From Clostridium sp. CAG:793 (GTDB lineage Bacteria > Bacillota > Clostridia > TANB77 > CAG-508): a DNA stretch of 64,000 bases. Within the stretch, counting starts at the first letter, position 1, and the number at the start of each line of letters is the position of its first letter. Both the position numbers and the translations under genes were made by a program. Below, in pieces: positions 62,460 to 64,000 of this stretch. The stretch lies in contig HF993646.1 of assembly GCA_000433915.1 (NCBI GenBank), forward strand, positions 108,437 to 172,436, given 5' to 3'. The notes beneath the pieces were generated by a model. It was given only the letters and a program-made list of their open reading frames with translations. It had not been told where the DNA came from and searched no databases.

Positions 62460-62980
62460 AATTCATACTCCTTTATCTGACAATTTTTTAATCCTCTATT
62501 TAAAAATTTGCCATCAGCTATCCCATTAAAATAACAGCTAAACGCTTTTGATACTCCACTATGAGCTACTATGAGCACATTTCTGTAGTCTTTTGTTTTT
62601 AGTTCATCTAAAAAGCTATAAACTCTATTAAAAAACACTTTAATATTTTCACTTGTACCATATTGAATAGTTGTATAGTAATTCCAATATTCTTCTCGAT
62701 TTGTTACTTCAATAGGATGTCCATTTAAACTACCCGGATCTCGTTCTTTAAGTCTATAATCTATTACTATGTCTTTATTCTCAATATTAATAATATTCGC
62801 AGTATGTTTTGCTCTTAATAATGGAGAAGATATAATAGTATCATATTCAATATTCTTTATTTTTTCTCTTAATTTTTTAGCTTGTTTCATTCCTGTTTCA
62901 TTTAAATCTTCATCTTCTCTATTATATAGTCCATATAAATTATGATTTACTTCTCCATGTCTTATTAGATATACTTTCAT
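62456..62980 (-). CDS. Histidine phosphatase family protein (phosphoglycerate-mutase-like)
   Basis: 174 aa from the ATG at 62980 (GGAG at 9 nt). The catalytic 'YLIRHGEVNHN' has the phospho-accepting His, 'SSPLLRAKHTANII' the second Arg, 'RLKERDPGSLNG' the acid and 'LIVAHSGVSKAFS' the second His. Members dephosphorylate sugar phosphates, cobalamin precursors or phosphoserine. Context (kinase and transporters downstream) suggests a small-molecule phosphate. Confidence 0.88.
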   Translation of the reverse strand: MKVYLIRHGEVNHNLYGLYNREDEDLNETGMKQAKKLREKIKNIEYDTIISSPLLRAKHTANIINIENKDIVIDYRLKERDPGSLNGHPIEVTNREEYWNYYTTIQYGTSENIKVFFNRVYSFLDELKTKDYRNVLIVAHSGVSKAFSCYFNGIADGKFLNRGLKNCQIKEYEL

Positions 62981-63214
62981 AAAACTTTTCTCCAAATCTA
63001 TATATATTTCATCTACATTTCTTTTGTTGTCTTGATGTAAAAGATAATCCCCTTTCCCATTTCTAATATTTTTTCAAATCTGGCACTTTTAAATTTTTGC
63101 AATATATAATCTTCTATATTATTTGTTGCATTTTGGTCATTTTATCATAGAATATCCAAAAAAGAAAGCTTATACCTTTCTTTTTATATAATTTATTCTA
63201 CTTAATTTTCTTTC

Positions 63215-63243
63215 TTGTTTTTACATAGTATCTATGCTATAAT
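63215..63243 (+). promoter_or_regulatory. Promoter before the truncated PASTA-like gene
   Basis: TTGTTT (63215-63220), 17-nt spacer, TATAAT (63238-63243), then AGGAGG at 63277-63282. Upstream, 62996-63214 is an AT-rich stretch with only an inverted repeat AAAGAAAG/CTTTCTTT (63161-63183). Confidence 0.55.
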
Positions 63244-63282
63244 TACAAACAACCCTTTTTATAAGGATATTATTATAGGAGG

Positions 63283-63549
63283 TCTTCAGATAAACAAAAT
63301 AGTGGCAGAAAAAAAGGAAAAATAAGTGCAGGGAGTTATATTGAATTAATAGGAAAAGATTATAAAAGTGTAGAAGCACACTTAAAAGCAGCGGGGTTTA
63401 CTAATATTGAATTAATTGAGTTAAATGATTCGGGAATTATGTTCTGGAACAATGGAAAGGTAGAAACTATTTCCATTGGTGGAAATACATGCTTCGATAC
63501 TACTAGTTATTTTAATAAGGACATAAAAATTATTATATCATACCATTAA
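63283..63549 (+). pseudogene. PASTA-like domain fragment, 5'-truncated
   Basis: An open frame follows a promoter and AGGAGG but has no ATG, GTG or TTG near that site. From 'GSYIELIGKDYKSVEAHLKAAGFTNIELIEL' to 'KIIISYH' it encodes one complete C-terminal PASTA-like module (KDYxSVxxxLKAAGFTNI...VETISIGGNTCF...) of the kind found at the end of longer Clostridial proteins. An internal deletion joining the promoter/ribosome site to the last domain would explain this. It may still use a non-standard start. Confidence 0.5.
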
Positions 63550-63593
63550 TAAAAGAGTCGTACCATCTATTCAGAAAATACAACTCTTTTATT
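63548..63593. terminator. Terminator after the PASTA-like fragment
   Basis: Perfect 11-bp stem AATAAAAGAGT / ACTCTTTTATT with a 24-nt loop, lying between convergent frames. Confidence 0.5.
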
Positions 63594-63603
63594 GAGAATG
63601 ATA

Positions 63604-63927
63604 TCACTCCCGACCTTCGAAGAACTTGCTCATCGCAAAGCATGCGATAGACTTTGCAAAGTTGCTGTCATCGAATTTTACCTCGCTGATGTTTAAAGCT
63701 TTAAAGTCAGAATAGACAAAACTGGAAACATCTTCACTAGCTAGTGCTCCTCCGACGATTAAAACGGAGGGATGTACAAAATGCATAAAAGGAATAATTT
63801 TTCGCAATACGATGTCTTTCGCCTCAAAGAGGCTAATTGAATCTGTGTTATGCTCAAAGAGAGTACTGATAGCCTCTTTCTCACATGTGTCAAGAGTAAT
63901 TAATCCCTTGGCGGGACTAATTGTGCA
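63604..63927 (-). pseudogene. C-terminal fragment of a ROK/ASKHA-like protein, broken by a duplication
   Basis: An open frame of about 107 codons with no proper start (a stop lies at 63928-63930). It reads '...KGLITLDTCEKEAISTLFEH', then 'IPFMHFVHPSVLIVGGALA' and 'KSIACFAMSKFFEGRE'. The 'P-VLIVGGALA' strand and the final Ala-rich helix resemble the end of ROK-family sugar kinases, but the match is weak. GC-rich codons (including CGG before the final Glu) resemble the accessory genes at 16-23 kb. The 95-bp duplication beside it shifts the frame, so the gene is broken or misassembled. Confidence 0.45.
63833..63905. repeat. Direct repeat, copy 1
   Basis: 73 nt that recur at 63928-64000 with three differences; the repeat period is 95 nt. 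It lies inside the ROK-like fragment. Confidence 0.85.
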
Positions 63928-64000
63928 CTAATTGAATCTGTGCTATGCTCAAAGAGAGTACTGATAGCCTTTTTTTCACATGTGTCAAGAGTAATTAATC
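63928..64000. repeat. Direct repeat, copy 2 (to window end)
   Basis: Second copy of the 63833-63905 segment, reaching the window edge; three C/T differences. The 95-nt period is not a multiple of three. Confidence 0.85.

Noticed and set aside
62996..63140. About 41-codon open stretch on the minus strand
   Set aside because: No start codon with a ribosome site and no recognisable domain; it could be a decayed gene but is not supportable.
1..64000. CRISPR arrays, tRNA genes, insertion sequences
   Set aside because: No regularly spaced short repeats, no cloverleaf with CCA-type ends and no transposase were seen; only the edge duplication at 63.8-64 kb is repetitive.

Overview
The window is AT-rich DNA from an anaerobic, endospore-forming Clostridia-like Bacillota, probably an uncultured gut lineage. 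The evidence is sporulation genes (SpoIIM, SpoVS, YtfI/YtfJ, YabP, YabQ), RNase Y with YmdB, TmcAL, MurT/GatD-type proteins, tandem acetate kinases beside Pta, and a probable OLE RNA next to an OapA-like gene. No database search was possible, so identities rest on motifs, length and context.

Layout. 1-16.4 kb: mostly plus-strand housekeeping and sporulation genes (rnhA, tmcAL, an EndoQ-like gene, spoIIM, xerD, rny, OLE RNA/oapA, ymdB, spoVS, a peptide-binding protein, recA-recX, scpA, ytfI, ytfJ). 16.5-25.3 kb: an accessory stretch where GC-richer, single-gene units on the minus strand (16558-17301, 18845-19435, 22263-23189) are interleaved with a GH25/LysM lysozyme, the copper genes copZ-copA, and a VanW-domain gene. 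25.3-45.4 kb: core genes again (two GT-C-like membrane proteins, der, plsY, gpsA, tex, rnpB RNA, rluD-like, pta-ackA-ackA, yabP-yabQ-divIC, rho). 45.4-46.5 kb: a 1.15-kb non-coding gap where both gene direction and base skew flip. 46.5-63 kb: mainly minus-strand genes (MATE-kinase fusion, Xer recombinase, prfB, an aminotransferase/MurT-like/GatD-like operon, hydrolases, a membrane-anchored sigma factor, transporters). The right edge has gene fragments and a 95-bp-period duplication.

Most notable observations. (1) Three frameshifts in two envelope genes all have the same form: a zero-frame CGG codon followed by A, where skipping the C restores the conserved protein (17760, 18448, 24886). Every other CGG triplet I checked in core genes is out of frame, whereas the GC-richer accessory genes use CGG as ordinary Arg. 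This could be programmed +1 frameshifting at a shunned codon, or a systematic artefact. (2) Two GC-rich orphan genes share a near-identical promoter with an inverted repeat over the transcription start, and they bracket the doubly frameshifted lysozyme. (3) A ~560-nt RNA with its own promoter and terminator upstream of an OapA-like gene fits OLE RNA. (4) A GatD homologue has lost its catalytic Cys and His and sits in an operon with a diverged MurT and an EctB-type aminotransferase, suggesting a repurposed Mur-ligase system. (5) The converging gene orientation near 46 kb resembles a replication terminus.
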